Source of the DNA: Parasponia andersonii
Lineage: Eukaryota; Streptophyta; Magnoliopsida; Rosales; Cannabaceae
Direction: 5' to 3'
DNA: 64,000 bases
Assembly (NCBI GenBank): GCA_002914805.1
Contig: JXTB01000402.1
Coordinates: 260,133 to 324,132, forward strand
A model generated the notes under the pieces. The model was not told the DNA's origin. It saw only the letters and a list, made by a program, of their open reading frames with translations, and ran no database searches. Positions 12,775-24,595 of this stretch are shown piece after piece; positions within the stretch are counted from its first letter, which is position 1; the number at the start of each line of letters is the position of its first letter. Made by a program: the position numbers and the translations under genes.

Positions 12775-14975
12775 TTGGTTTTGGGTTTTCTTTTACTAAA
12801 TTTGACTAAGAGAAAATAACATAGATAGGACTAACTTGGACCAAGATGAATTTTTTATACATTATTTTTAAATGAAATTTTTAGAAGTGTTAAGGATATC
12901 TTTACTTATGGTCATGAGCTTGTTATCTCAAGAATAGCTAACCAATAGGAGAGTGAATTGGGTTTTAAAATATTTTAAGAAACTATTCAATTATTTAAAA
13001 CCATAGACCACTATTTTGAAACTTTGAGGCTAAATGAACAATAATACCAAATATATAACAATAATACCAAGTCAATTAAATACAACAAATATCAAACACA
13101 CAATCAAATAGTTTGTATTAATGTAAAAAGTGTAGTGATAGAAAAAATACAAACTCAGTTTTTACGAGTTTCGACAAACACGACGGTTTACCTATTTCCC
13201 CGGCCCTCGGTAACTTGCTCTGAGCTTTCCACTATCGGATCAAGATTATGGGCTTGATCAACCCTTGTACAAATGGGGTAAATTCTTCTTAGGCACACTC
13301 TAACCTTTGCAATAGTCTTGACTCCGCCTCTATCACGCCTAATTTCGGATTATTTAGACTTCAGTGACAACCTCACCTATACGGATTGTTTAGACAATGG
13401 TGTCAACCCTACTAACTCACGGATTGTTTATGATTCCGGTGAAAACTTCATCTATACACGAGTTGTTTATGACTCTGGTACCAACCTAACCTCAACTCAA
13501 ATAGTTTTGAAGTAATCAAGAGTGAATACTCACTCACAAACTCTCCTCACAAAAATAATATATACAATTTTGGCTTAGGAGATTTGAGAACAATGCACAA
13601 TGAATACTCTAAAATTGGCTCAATATGATTTGAAAGTTAAAGTGAGTTTTTGTACTTAAAAACTGATTGAGTATCAATGTAGGTTTATATTCTCTCTTTT
13701 TAAGCCGTCAAACTCAGCCCTATTTAAAGTTGTCTTCAAAAACTAACTATTTTCGATCGTTATTGGCTGTCTGCCAAAAAANTCTACCTCTATCACGCCT
13801 AATTTCAGATTATTTTGACTTCAGTGACAACCTCACCTATACGGATTGTTTAGACAATTGTGCCAACCCTACTAACTCACGGATTGTTTATGACTTCGGT
13901 GAAAACTTCATCTATACACGAGTTATTTATGACTCTGGTACCAACCTAACCTCAACTCAAATAGTTTTGAAGTAATCAAGAGTGAATACTCACTCGCAAA
14001 CTCTCCTCACAAAAATAATATATACAATTTTGGCTTAGGAGATTTGAGAACAATGCACAATGAATGCTCTAAGATTGGCTCAATATGATTTAAAAGTTAA
14101 AGTGAGTTTTTGTACTTAGAAACTGATTGAGTATCAATGTAGGTTCATATTCTCTCTTTTTAAGCCGTCAAACTCAGCCCTATTTAAAGTTGTCTTCAAA
14201 AACTAACTATTTTCGATCGTTATTGGCTGTCTGCCAAAAAAGTGGTCAACCATTTTTACTAGCCGTTGAAGTCTGATAGTGTCAATCAACTCCAATGGTC
14301 AAATGGTCATATTGTAGTGGTCAACCATTTTAGGACCAGAAACCACCGATTGGTTTCTTTGATTCCTTTTTGGTTGATATTTTAATTCTCATTATTTTCT
14401 AAATATTTTTATCACTAAGAATAAATTTTTTGATGGAATTTGGCTAGATTTAAAATGATATTTATTTTCAAATATCAAAAATAAAATAATCATTTTAACC
14501 TTAAGATAGTTTAAAAATTCTTTTGAAAGTATTTGAAAATTCTTTTGAAAGTATGAGCCAATACAAAGGGAATTTATATGCAATGAACTAAATTAAATAC
14601 AAGACTAAGTATAAAATATACCCTATCTAAGAACGGTTTTATATTTTGATTTTCTATCTTCAAGCTTGATTCTAATAAGTCTAATATATATCCATCTTCA
14701 AGTTTGATTCCTTGATTAACTTGAATTAGAACTTTTAAAGTTATTTCACTCCTAACTCAAGGTAAATCATTAGTACTAAATCACATATTTGATATCTTCA
14801 AAATAAAAGAAAGTAAGATTAAAACCTCAATTTCTCAATAGAGCTTATTGACCATGAAATGTCTTGACATTCTTAAAAATGTTATTTTTAAAAGAATACA
14901 TAAAATTCTATTTCGGTCCAAGTTAGTCCCACTCATGTCATTTTCTGCTATTAAACCTAAAACCTAAGTAGATAA
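12775..14975. mobile_element. Candidate large inverted-repeat element
   Basis: The plus strand at about 12781-12965 is similar to the reverse complement of about 14822-14970. Shared words include GGACTAACTTGGACC (12828 region, and reversed near 14915-14935) followed by AGATGAATTTTTTATACATT versus the diverged AAATAGAATTTTATGTATTC, then GGTCATGAGCTTGTTATCTC versus GGTCAATAAGCTCTATTGAG. Between the arms lies non-coding DNA with a 460-bp tandem duplication. No clear target duplication was found and the outer limits are approximate. It could be a foldback transposon, or two copies of another repeat that happen to face each other. Confidence 0.5.
13327..14246. repeat. 460-bp tandem duplication with an N at the junction
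   Basis: Copy 1 (about 13327-13780) and copy 2 (about 13787-14240) start at the same CCTCTATCACG phrase, 460 bp apart. A hand comparison found about 13 differences in 455 bases (near 3 percent). A single N sits at 13782, exactly where copy 1 stops. Each copy also holds degenerate 36-39-bp subrepeats built on GGATTGTTTA. It may be a true duplication, or two allelic contig ends that the assembler failed to merge. Confidence 0.85.
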
Positions 14976-16818
14976 ATCTGATTGAACCTGATAATCCTAC
15001 TTATCAAATTGAACTTGATCAAAACCTAACACAAACTAAAGCTGATCGAAAACTAACTTCTTTTTTGTTTTTAGGGTGCATTTTTCCTTGTATTGTTGTA
15101 CTCAAACTAAACTAATCAAAACCTAACATAATTGAAGTGTTGACTAATTTATAAATGTCAATATGAAATTTAAACCTAGAAAAACTCAAAACCCAACTTA
15201 TGTGTATCCTTGAGCATTGTGGGCCTATTTGAAATTACTTTTAAAGGCTACTTAACTACATTAGATTTACAAGCGGTTAGGAAACAAATACGGGAGAGGG
15301 ACATTTAATAAATTCTATTTTTGGTTAACAGATTTTAAACATACATATTATTTTAAGTAAAAATTTGAAAAATATGGTAATTGTTACTTTTATAAATTTT
15401 TGTTGTCATAATATATATATTTTATATAATATTATTTTACAACACACATAATTTATAATTTACTAAAAATTTACATACAATTTATTTTTTGACAGAACTT
15501 AGATACAACTTTTAAACAAAATAACAGTAACGTAATTTTAGATACAACTTTTAAACAAAATAACAGTAACGTAATTTTAATTAACCAGACACTTTGACAC
15601 TTACAACTTTTTTCCCCCCTAATTAACCAAAGGGCTATTTGGTATGAGATAATTTTTAGGTGAGAATGAATATTTCAATACATTCTCATATTTAGTACTA
15701 TTTTAATACCTAGTAAAGTAATAATCTCGGGAATCAAATCTTCTTAAGTGAAGTCATCTTAAAGTTACCAAAACACGTGAATTTTAAATGACCCACCATC
15801 TAAAATTCATCCTAAAAAACAAAACAAAAAAATATGACATCCTATGAATCATAATAAATTATTTTACTTTATACCAACAAATTTTATTATTTTATTAGCA
15901 ATTTAATTTTTAATTATTTTTTAATTTTAATTTAAGCACGTTTTTATGCACAATCAAACATAGCTATCTAACATCTTAGAAATCATAGACAAGATTATTG
16001 TGTGCAACTAAATACAATTATTCTGAATATCAGACAATTATATTACAATCTGTAGTATTTTTATTAATCTGAAATTGAAATTATCTTATATCAAATGGCT
16101 CCAAACGCTATCATTTATTTTTTTTTTCCCTCATGTTCTTGCTCATAATACAATACATGAATAATACAACACCTAATTTGTTTACTAAAACTTAGATCCA
16201 GCTTTTAAATTTCGTAATTTTAATTGACAAAATAATTACGCTTATATTTTTTTTTTCTAATCGACCAAACGCGATCAATCAAAACTTTTTTTTCTCCCTT
16301 CCTTGCTCTTCTTGCTCATAATATAATACATGCATACAAAACTGACTCCGTCTGGCTCCAATTGAGCGTGTGATGATGCTATAGGCTATTTAGTAGGAAA
16401 GAGAAGTAACGTACGAAACAGTCATGAATGGAAGTAAAAGGAATCTTATTATATTATTATGTCTAATATGAAATTAACGAGTGTCAGAATTATGTCCGAA
16501 GTGATGATTTAGAACAATAACTTAATCAACTTTGTCCTAAAATCCTTCCGTTTTCATAAAGTATCTACTAATCGACTCACTCCTCTTTTGTCTTCCACTA
16601 CTCTCTCCTACGAAACCACTCCTAGTATTTTTTATACCGAGTAAATTTTGTAATAGTCTTTTTTTGCACTATAGTCAATAAATGTTATACGTTGTGATTT
16701 TATACTGGCAGAACAGATCTCATACTTTCACAATAAAAGAATAAAAGAACAGATCTCATAATATCTAAATTTTTAACATTATGTTGCTACATCATTTTCT
16801 GCAAATTTGAACTATAAA
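14976..16818. other. Intergenic, no gene; small tandem repeat at 15501-15578
   Basis: AT-rich DNA without coding signal. At 15501-15578 a 39-bp unit (AGATACAACTTTTAAACAAA and 19 further bases) occurs twice head to tail with no visible difference. The stretch ends at an assembly gap. Confidence 0.6.
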
Positions 16819-17107
16819 NNNNNNNNNNNNNNNNNNNNNNNNNNNNNNNNNNNNNNNNNNNNNNNNNNNNNNNNNNNNNNNNNNNNNNNNNNNNNNNNNN
16901 NNNNNNNNNNNNNNNNNNNNNNNNNNNNNNNNNNNNNNNNNNNNNNNNNNNNNNNNNNNNNNNNNNNNNNNNNNNNNNNNNNNNNNNNNNNNNNNNNNNN
17001 NNNNNNNNNNNNNNNNNNNNNNNNNNNNNNNNNNNNNNNNNNNNNNNNNNNNNNNNNNNNNNNNNNNNNNNNNNNNNNNNNNNNNNNNNNNNNNNNNNNN
17101 NNNNNNN
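16819..17107. other. Assembly gap (289 N)
   Basis: Unbroken run of N. It lies just 14 bases beyond the stop codon of the NIMIN-like gene, so the 3' UTR and any polyadenylation signal are not visible. Confidence 0.99.
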
Positions 17108-17121
17108 AAAAAAAAAAAAAA

Positions 17122-17484
17122 CTATAACTCTTTGGACGGAGGTTCCAAGTTCAGATCCAAACCCGTACTGCTCTCAGCAGAATCCTCGTCCTCCGCCATG
17201 CTTTTGGTTTCGTCTTTAACGCCGTCATCTCCGTCGAAATCATCCGTCTCACATTTTACCAGCTTCCTCCAACCCTCGGCCGTCAACTTACGGCCCGCTC
17301 CGTCTTTGTTCTTGAAGTAATTGGCCGCCACGTGTATCCTCCTCAGTATGGCGAAGAACTCCTCCACCTCGTCTTCAGTTACCGTCGTCGTCCCCACTCC
17401 TTCGACCTCCTCTTCGGATTTCCGTCTCTTCCCGTTAACTTCTCCGTCATCTCGCCTCTTCCTCTTCCCCTTCCTCGACTCCAT
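17122..17484 (-). CDS. NIMIN-type NPR1-interacting protein (copy A)
   Basis: A single-exon gene for a 120-residue protein, within the usual size of NIM1/NPR1-interacting (NIMIN) proteins. These are small nuclear proteins that bind NPR1 and modulate salicylic-acid-dependent PR gene expression. The start chosen is the ATG at 17482-17484 (MESRKGKRKRRDDG). The open frame extends upstream to 17715, but that extension lies in promoter-like DNA and shows no family similarity. Visible parts: a basic, probably nuclear-targeting N-terminus (residues 4-22, KGKRKRR and GKRRK); an acidic linker; the conserved block EDEVEEFFAILRRIHVAANY (residues 37-56), which I take as the NPR1-contact region; and an EAR-type repression motif LDLNLEPP (residues 109-116) near the C-terminus, which ends SKEL. 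It resembles NIMIN2-class members most. A paralogue lies at 41510-41881 on the same strand. There are no internal stops or frameshifts. Confidence 0.87.
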   Translation of the reverse strand: MESRKGKRKRRDDGEVNGKRRKSEEEVEGVGTTTVTEDEVEEFFAILRRIHVAANYFKNKDGAGRKLTAEGWRKLVKCETDDFDGDDGVKDETKSMAEDEDSAESSTGLDLNLEPPSKEL

Positions 17485-17599
17485 GGTGGTCTCACGGCGT
17501 CGTCTTTGTTGACTTGGACGGCGACTATAGCAGAAGCAGAGGTTGTAATTTGTACATCCTAATATGTATGTATATCTGTCAATGTGGAATGTTTGGCAT

Positions 17600-17700
17600 C
17601 TTATTAAAGACATTATAAGAGTGCATTTTGGGAATTTTCCAACACAGGGCCGACGGTGACGTCGTTTGATGGGGGCCTTTGCGTCATGGGAGTGACGTGT
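17600..17700 (-). promoter_or_regulatory. as-1-like TGACG cluster upstream of NIMIN copy A
   Basis: Upstream of the gene (higher coordinates, since it reads on the minus strand) are three TGACG cores: TGACGTCG at 17657-17664, TGACGC on the minus strand at 17681-17686, and TGACGT at 17693-17698. The last is followed by GTGG, giving an ACGTG core. A TATAAT-like box on the minus strand at about 17609-17617 lies about 40 bp nearer the gene. Paired TGACG motifs form the as-1 element bound by TGA bZIP factors, the DNA-binding partners of NPR1, and NIMIN promoters are known salicylate-responsive targets. The function here is inferred from position and motif only. Confidence 0.6.
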
Positions 17701-18149
17701 GGAAACGTGATACATAAAGTTGCTTTTTTCTTTTTTTATTTAAAAACGAAAAAAAAAAAAAAGGAATGTTAAAAGGAACGTGGAGGTTGAAATATCTGGC
17801 TGCAACACTAATGTAACGGGCATTAGTCGGCGATCACTATCATACTAATATACCATTCTAATTGCTAACTAAAAATGTCACTTTATTTTTTATCCCCTTG
17901 ACTTTTATGAGAAATATTATGGGGCATGATTACTGCCCAAAACTCTATGAAATTCAAATCACCACCAATCAAGTCTCGGCATTTCAAAATCCAACATTGA
18001 ATATGAATTTTACAATATCATTTAATAGTAATATAAAAAAAACACATATTTTCACTTATATTAAATTAAAAATTCAATTTGCATTTTATTATTAAATATA
18101 TCAGGCCCATACATTTAATCAAATTTGGAACCGTAATTGTTGACAAGAA

Positions 18150-18665
18150 TAATTTTATCCTTTAAACTCATAAAATATATTTTAAAAAAAAATATATGAA
18201 AAACTAATTATCATTGTCTATCTTTTAAAAATATATATATGTTTAGGTGAAATAATAATTATTAAAAGTAAAAATATTTTTAATTTTTTTTCTTTTTACC
18301 ATTTAATTATTTTGAATTAATCTCATTTTATTTTCAATAATTATTTTTTCACTTCAAATTATTTTTTAAAAAAGAATAAAAAAGATTTTTTTATTTTTGT
18401 CATTCTCTCTCTCTCTCTCATTTTAATTGTTTTGAATAATTTAAACTCTTGAAGAAAAAAAAAGAGCAAAATAAGAAATTTTTTTAACTTTTGACATTCT
18501 TTTTTCTAAAATTCTTTTGAATAGTTGAAACTCTTTTTTATTTTTAATAATTATTATGTTTACTTAAAATATTTTTTTAAAAAAAAAAAGAAAGACAATA
18601 ATAAGTGGTTTCAATATTTAATAATTTTAATATATGTTTTATGAGTTTAAAAAGGTAAAAATTTT
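18150..18665. repeat. Candidate foldback (AT-rich inverted repeat, about 515 bp)
   Basis: The left arm (about 18152-18290) contains CCTTTAAACTCATAAAATAT, ATTATCATTGTCTATCTTTT and AAATAATAATTATTAAAAGT. The right arm read backwards (18665 to about 18535) gives TTTTTAAACTCATAAAACAT, TTATTATTGTCTTTCTTTTT and CATAATAATTATTAAAAATA in the same order. The centre contains a CT microsatellite (about 18404-18420). The AT bias makes chance matches likelier, but the collinear order of several words supports a real inverted repeat. No target duplication is resolved. Confidence 0.5.
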
Positions 18666-19652
18666 CTTTTTTAATAAATTAAATTTTTAATTTCGAGTAA
18701 ATATGTGGGCTTAGTTCTATTTGATAGGAAAATAAAAAATGAATGTTTAATTTAATATCAATGAAAAGATGTGGGTCTTTTTTTTTTTTGATAAAACCCT
18801 AATGGAAATGGATTTTTTTTTTATATTACCCCTATCATTTATTCAAAAACACCAATTCATAATTAAAACTTCATATACAATCAAATCTGTTTTTTTTTTT
18901 TTTCACTTTTAAAGAAACAAACGATGCATTCTATTTCATAAACAACTAAACAAGGATCCGAAACTCAATTATCATATCATTATAATTTTTTTCGGTTCTT
19001 GTATTGATAAATTGAACAATAAAAAGTATTTCTAATTCATAGAATAGAACAAACAATATATAGTGATCAGATTATAAATAATAATAATAATATTAGATGA
19101 ATCTCGTTAGTCATCTTCTTCTATTTTCAATATCGGTGACGATTGACGAAGCTTAATTATGCGTTTTTTTGCCGAGTGACGAAATGGATCATAAACCCGA
19201 GGAGAACAACAAAAGAATAAAAAGCAAAATAAATGGGCAAGAAAAAAATCAGTTAAGTGTAATGGAAACAATTCGAGAATGAAAAAACCATTATACATCC
19301 TCCTAAGTCCCAACTTCCCAATTTTCCAACCCTCTATGTTACTCCAAGGCAAAGCGTAAGGTGTCATTTCCGATACAATCTCACTCCCACACGTTGTAAA
19401 AATAAACACGAGGTTTTAATTACTACCTAAAGTTAAAAAATAAATATTTACTAATTTAATTTTTTCCCTTTTAGGTAATTTTAATTTAATCTTCTTTTTA
19501 GGGATTGTTTTAAATTTATTCTTAAGAGATAAGATAAATTTTACATTACATTGGGGCAAGTTAGATTCTTTAATAATTTTGGAGGGGCTAAAGTCTAATT
19601 TATACAAAATTATATACCTTTTTTAAATTTTAAAAAAATTGACGGGAGTAGA
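18666..19652. other. Intergenic, no gene recognised
   Basis: AT-rich with poly-T runs and an (AAT)n tract near 19076-19092. A 100-residue antisense open frame at 19107-19409 shows no domain and is surrounded by non-coding composition, so it is not called. Confidence 0.55.
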
Positions 19653-21384
19653 TATAAAATCCAGTTAAAGTAAAGAGCAAAAGAGACTTTTTCTAAAGTA
19701 ATGGCATCGTTATAATTTCGAATTTTTAGAATAAAATAAACAAAATATCTAAATTTTATAATCAGGTGCTACAGTTCTCATTAGTTGTTTAAAAGGACCT
19801 TTATTTTCTCTTCTTCCTCACACAAAGTCCCCGAAAATCCACCAAAACACCAGTTTTTGTTCAAGCCTCGCCGACGCGTCACCGTGCCTCCGACCAACTG
19901 ACGCTCTGGCCCGCCATGACTATCTCCCTTGAAGTTTCTAGCCGCTGCGAAATTTTTCAGCTATCGAAGCTTTGTAGGACCTCTGTTTGACTTACCTCTA
20001 GTATCGTTGGATTCGTCTCGTCGTTACTGACCTTCTCTAAGTGGTTGTATGTCAAAATTTATCTCTGTGGAGACCTTCATTTCTCCATTTAAGGCCTCAG
20101 TGAAAAAGTCACTTTTTCAAGTGGATTTACTAGGATCCGAAAACTGCCATTCGAATACCCAAGTGACCAATAGAAGGTTTCTTCGAGGGTCGTTAGCTTA
20201 ATATATTTATTTGATTTATAATTGCATTAAAACTTATTTATGAAAAATAGTGATTTCATGATAGTTTGACAAATTATTGAAAATTATTAGATTATACTCG
20301 AATTTGACTGTGCGAATTATTTTACATATTTTATATTATGATTATGGGGTAAAATAATGGTATACTTCCCACATTACAGTAAATCCCATAATAATGTCAA
20401 GTTAGATTTTAAAACATGATTTGACTCACAGATGCAAAGTTATTATAAATTGTTACATATTGTGCATACCATAGAATCACACACTTGAGTTCCATTATTA
20501 CATCATGGTAGTTTAGATCGTTGGCGAGTTGCTACAGCACTAGATGAAAGGCCTAGGCCATTGCGCAAGTTTTTGGCTGACACACCTACAGGTCGTGTCA
20601 GGATGCTGGGTTCCTCTGCCATAAAGATATTATAGAGCCGTGATAGGAGGATGAGAGCTCACTTATATACATGGTTAATTTATGATTTGTATAATTATGT
20701 AGATTTGAATTTGAGTTTTGAATGTGTGATTATTCTAGTTAGTAATTATTTTATAAACTTGGTTTATAAATGGATTTTGGAAAATATATTAACCATATAG
20801 GTTTGGTAAAATTACATCTATTCAAAAAGGTAAATGAATTTCTACTGAGCATATAAATGCTCACCCCCTATTTCTCCCACTTTCAGGTGTGTGTCTAATT
20901 AATATATTAATTTGGTGGTCAGATGAGTTGCATAGCTTGTACAGACAGTTCTATTCTAAATCTCTGGTGGGTGTTCGGACATTGTTATTCTTCTTTCTTT
21001 GTTCAGTTATTTAGCCAACATTAGTAAGTGGATGTTGTGGATGATTTTGTTATTAAAATTAGTATGTAAAATAATAAATGATTTTATGTAACACATTTTG
21101 GACATCTAACTAAATATTTTAATTAAACTTAATTTATCAAAATTTATGATTTCTCAACAAGATCTAAAAAAGATAGTTGAAAATTTTCTTAAACTTTGAT
21201 GAGTATTTCTTTCATAAAAATTAAACTAATAGGTGTTTTAATGAATAAGGAATTTATAATGATTTGAGGATCAAAATGAAATTATCTAATACATGATTTC
21301 TCTTATATTCTGTAAAATTAATATTTTATTATATTTTCATTTAAAATTACTGAAAGTCACAGCTTTGGATTTTCGGTCGTGACA
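19653..21384 (+). mobile_element. Long LTR (1.7 kb), left copy, chromovirus-like
   Basis: The segment begins TATAAAATCCAGTTAAAG (the usual TG has become TA) and ends GGTCGTGACA. It is followed after four A bases by a primer-binding site for initiator methionine tRNA (21389). A second, clearly related copy lies at 25191-27023 in the same orientation. Shared landmarks in order include GGTGCTACAGTT, TTCAAGCCTCGC, CTTTTTCAAGTGGA, TAGATCG.TGGCGAGTTGCT and CTACTGAGCAT. Its length and the GTGACAAAAATGGTATCAGA junction resemble chromovirus elements of the Del/Tekay type; that assignment is from general knowledge of the class. No intact coding region of this element remains. Confidence 0.75.
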
Positions 21385-21388
21385 AAAA

Positions 21389-21400
21389 TGGTATCAGAGC
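21389..21400 (+). other. Primer-binding site, initiator tRNA-Met type
   Basis: TGGTATCAGAGC, the standard plant retrotransposon PBS complementary to the 3' end of initiator tRNA-Met, lies four bases after the left LTR. It fixes the plus orientation of the element. Confidence 0.85.
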
Positions 21401-22920
21401 TACAAGTTTCAGATTCGTCTTGGATCTTGCCTATGAGATTTTGTTATTTAAAAAGGATGTTTAAAAGTATTTGACAAATACCTCATACATCACTTAGGAA
21501 TTGGCTAAATATGTTGTCTTTACTCTAATTCTTCTTGAATCTTTCATTCATCCCCTAGAGTGAAGCTCTAGTATCCTAAAGATAGTTATATCCCAGAAAT
21601 TCTAGTCTAAAAAATGTTGGGATTGGCACAAGACTACTGAATTATATTCCTATCGAAATTATCGGAATTGAATGGACATTCATTCTTGTACTCTTATGTC
21701 TATTATGATGTTAAGTTATATGAACCTCGTAGGTTCTGAGATAGAAATTCGATGTCTCGTATCTTGATTGTTATGGATTAACTTTATTTGTATGAGATTG
21801 TGATATTGATCCCTTGATTTTAGTATACTTTTAATTACTCAGTTTAAGTAAATGATGATATTACTTGTGTTAAGAATGATTAAATTGATGATACTTTTTG
21901 TATGATATATTATTGTAAATTGACAAATAGGGATAATATATTGAGTGTGGTATTGTACTAATTCTACTAAGATAGGCATGATATTAATTATACGTTAGTA
22001 GAATAAATGATTTAATTTCTTTTGAGATTCTTTCATTATTTGGTTTTCTCTAAATTAATGAATCATGATTGCATTTCCTTGTAAGCTGTTTACTTGTGAT
22101 AAAAGATTTTTCCCTATTTGATAGTTGTGTGCCTAGTTTATTTGTTATTCCAAGATAAAGCTTTTGGAACTAGAAAGATTTTTCATGATTAATGTATTAG
22201 GAATATTTTCAATGAGTGAAAAATAAATTCGTGCATCTAGATATAGTTTTGTTCGAACTTATATTTTCTCTCTATATGTATTGGACTTGTAATTCTGGGG
22301 TAAAAAATAATTTGGATTTTGGTAATTCAATCTAATTTAAACCCTCTTACGTGGTTTTGGTGACTATTTAAGACCTTCAAATTGATTTGCATGGTTTAAA
22401 ATAGAGTAGGATATTATATTTGAGGAATTATTTATTTTTATTTTCAAAAGAATCACGAATATTTTAAACTTAAGTATTGGTTAGACAAAGATAATTTACT
22501 TTTCCAAAATATGTATAATTTTAAGAACTTATAGTTATTTGAAATTGGATTTTGTAAAACTGCACTATTATGTTTGAACCTTTGTGTATATACAATTTAG
22601 TTATGGTATTAAATTGATCCTAATCTACATTGATAGTGCTACTTGGAGAATCCTTTAAGATCAGAAAAAAATTTTACAAACTCAAAATTTCAAGTATCAT
22701 TTTAGATTTGAATATGGTTAATATTTTTGGTGCTTGACTTATAAGCTGAAATGTACTTTCATATGGTTATGGAAAAATTTATGCAATAATTTGAGTAACA
22801 AGTTTGATTTCCTAGAAAACTTTTAGTAAGAATTAGTACGATATAAGTACAAATTTTTGGTAAATTTATGTGCATATTTAAGATGTTAAATATATATATC
22901 TTGATTGCATAAATTGATGC
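21401..22920 (+). other. Non-coding leader of the long-LTR element
   Basis: About 1.5 kb after the PBS with no gag or pol similarity in any frame. It is AT-rich. I interpret it as the untranslated leader of the 19.65-kb element, cut off where a fragment of another retrotransposon begins near 22925. Confidence 0.5.
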
Positions 22921-22924
22921 AAAT

Positions 22925-23090
22925 CCAGGTACGGTTACAAAGGAGCCAATTCAAGTTTTAATTGAACCGGTTAGAAGAGCTCTAGCTAAAAGATTCAAGG
23001 AGTCTCTCAATGGGCTGATTCAAAGTATTTTGACTGAGATAAATTCTTGGAGACCCAAGAATAATATTCCACGTAGTCCACAAAGTTAGA
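22925..23090 (+). pseudogene. C-terminal tail of a Ty3/gypsy pol polyprotein
   Basis: The frame starting near 22930 reads EPVRRALAKRFKESLNGLIQ and continues for about 25 residues to a stop (TAG, about 23088). In many plant gypsy polyproteins, a GPxTRARAKRFKE(A/T)LNGLIQ-like tail follows the integrase and precedes the 3' LTR. The normal ITRARAK is altered here to VRRALAK. Integrase itself is absent upstream. It leads directly toward an LTR-like region, which is the order expected at the 3' end of an element. Confidence 0.55.
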
Positions 23091-23199
23091 TTTTCATGAT
23101 TCAAGCTTTGGAATAAACTAGAAACGACTCTCAAGGGTGCGTGAATTAAAAACTTAGTTTCCTGATTTTGGTGACTTACCCGAATTTGACACAGCAATA

Positions 23200-23731
23200 A
23201 GAATAGGTGGCTGCAACTAACTAAATTACGCTTTTTATTTAGTTATTATTAGTTTCATTATTGAGTTATAAGGCTTGCATACCAATTAAGATACTTTCCT
23301 TTTTTTATTGAGGAATAGGCGTTTATTTTAGGGTAAGTGCAGGAGTTCAATTTTCAGAATTCTAATTAGGATATTTTAGATTCTTTTTCTTATTTTGGGC
23401 AGCTTCTTAGGATTTTTACAGCCAATTTTTGTGGTCCTTATGTATATAAATAGCCATTAGCTAAATGAAAATATGAGATTACAATTCATTAAAAATTAAG
23501 AGCGATTTCTCTTTGGTTCTTTAAGAACTTATCAGATTTCTCTGTGGCGTTCATCCCTTGACTTATCAATCGAGTTTTCCATCCTTGATTGTGGCGTCTT
23601 CCTTTATACCAAGGTTCACATCTCTTTATAGGTATTGGATCGAGGTTTTTCATCCGAATTTGATTGTAGAACGGTCCTAGGCATCATCCTTATTTCGGGT
23701 TTCGTCACAAGTTGGCGGTGTTCGTATTATT
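23200..23731 (+). mobile_element. Short LTR of a second chromovirus (boundaries approximate)
   Basis: A promoter-like region with TATATAAATAG at about 23450-23460, followed by about 280 bp of transcribed-leader-like sequence, ends at a methionine PBS at 23732. This is the layout of an LTR (U3, TATA, R/U5, PBS). It follows a pol tail (22925-23090) and precedes a gag ORF (24596). The left end near 23200 is a guess, since no clear TG start is distinguishable. Confidence 0.5.
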
Positions 23732-23744
23732 TGGTATCAGAGCC
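23732..23744 (+). other. Primer-binding site, initiator tRNA-Met type
   Basis: TGGTATCAGAGCC. This is a second methionine-type PBS within 2.4 kb of the first. It belongs to the short-LTR element and shows that the gag remnant downstream has its own LTR. Confidence 0.85.
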
Positions 23745-24595
23745 AGATTCTAGTCTCTGGTTTAATCTATCTTTTATCTTTTCCTTTTTTTTTTCTTTTT
23801 TTATTGTCAAAACCAGCCCTTATTCTTTCTTCTTTCTTTCATCTAAATCGTCCAAAACAAATAAAAAAAAATATAAACTCGATATGTTCTTGTCGTAGCC
23901 AATTCAGATTGTTTGTTTGCTATTGAATCCAAATTTATTTCTTAGTGTCTTTCAGTTAGCCTTTGTGTTTTCAGATATTATTTGAGTTCTCAAGTAAAAA
24001 TAAAAAAAAAAAGGAAAAAAAAAGAGACAGAATCCCGAAATTAAAAACAAAAAAAGAAGAATTTATGGTTGAATTAGAGAATTTTGATAGTGCTTCAGTA
24101 AAACAGTTGTAACTTCTGATCTGGTTATCGAAACAATATATATTATATATTAAACCGAAGCTTATTCCGAACCTTACGACTCTAAATCAACTGTATACTG
24201 TTCACCCCAGTTTTCAAGTCCAAAATCTATCGTTTTCATCACTTTCCTAGCCTTCAAAGTTTTGTGTGAGTTTTTTTTCTTTGTTTCGCTTTCTTTGCTT
24301 ATCAATTTCTAGAAACTGTTATTCCAGGTTAATACATTAAATTCTGATTTTGTTGATGAGTTTTTTTGTGTGGATTGTTGCTCATAAATTCTGATTATTT
24401 GTTTGAATTAGTTTGATAAGGACTTTTGAGAAATTACAAGTGGAAAAAGGCAAGAATGGAGAGCACATAACAAGGTAAAAGCCAATCTGATATATTTGAG
24501 TGAAACAGGAGTGAAATTGAGTGATTCAATACTGAGTGAAATACGTGAGAGAGTGTGTGAGGTCCTTTCTTTTCTAACTTCGTTGTGCAGTAAAC

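Noticed and set aside
17132..17562. Ser-rich plus-strand open frames
   Set aside because: They are antisense to the NIMIN gene and follow its codon composition.
17485..17715. N-terminal extension of NIMIN copy A to 197 residues
   Set aside because: The extra 77 residues come from promoter-like DNA with TGACG motifs and a TATA-like box. The family's proteins start near a short basic segment, matching the ATG at 17482-17484.
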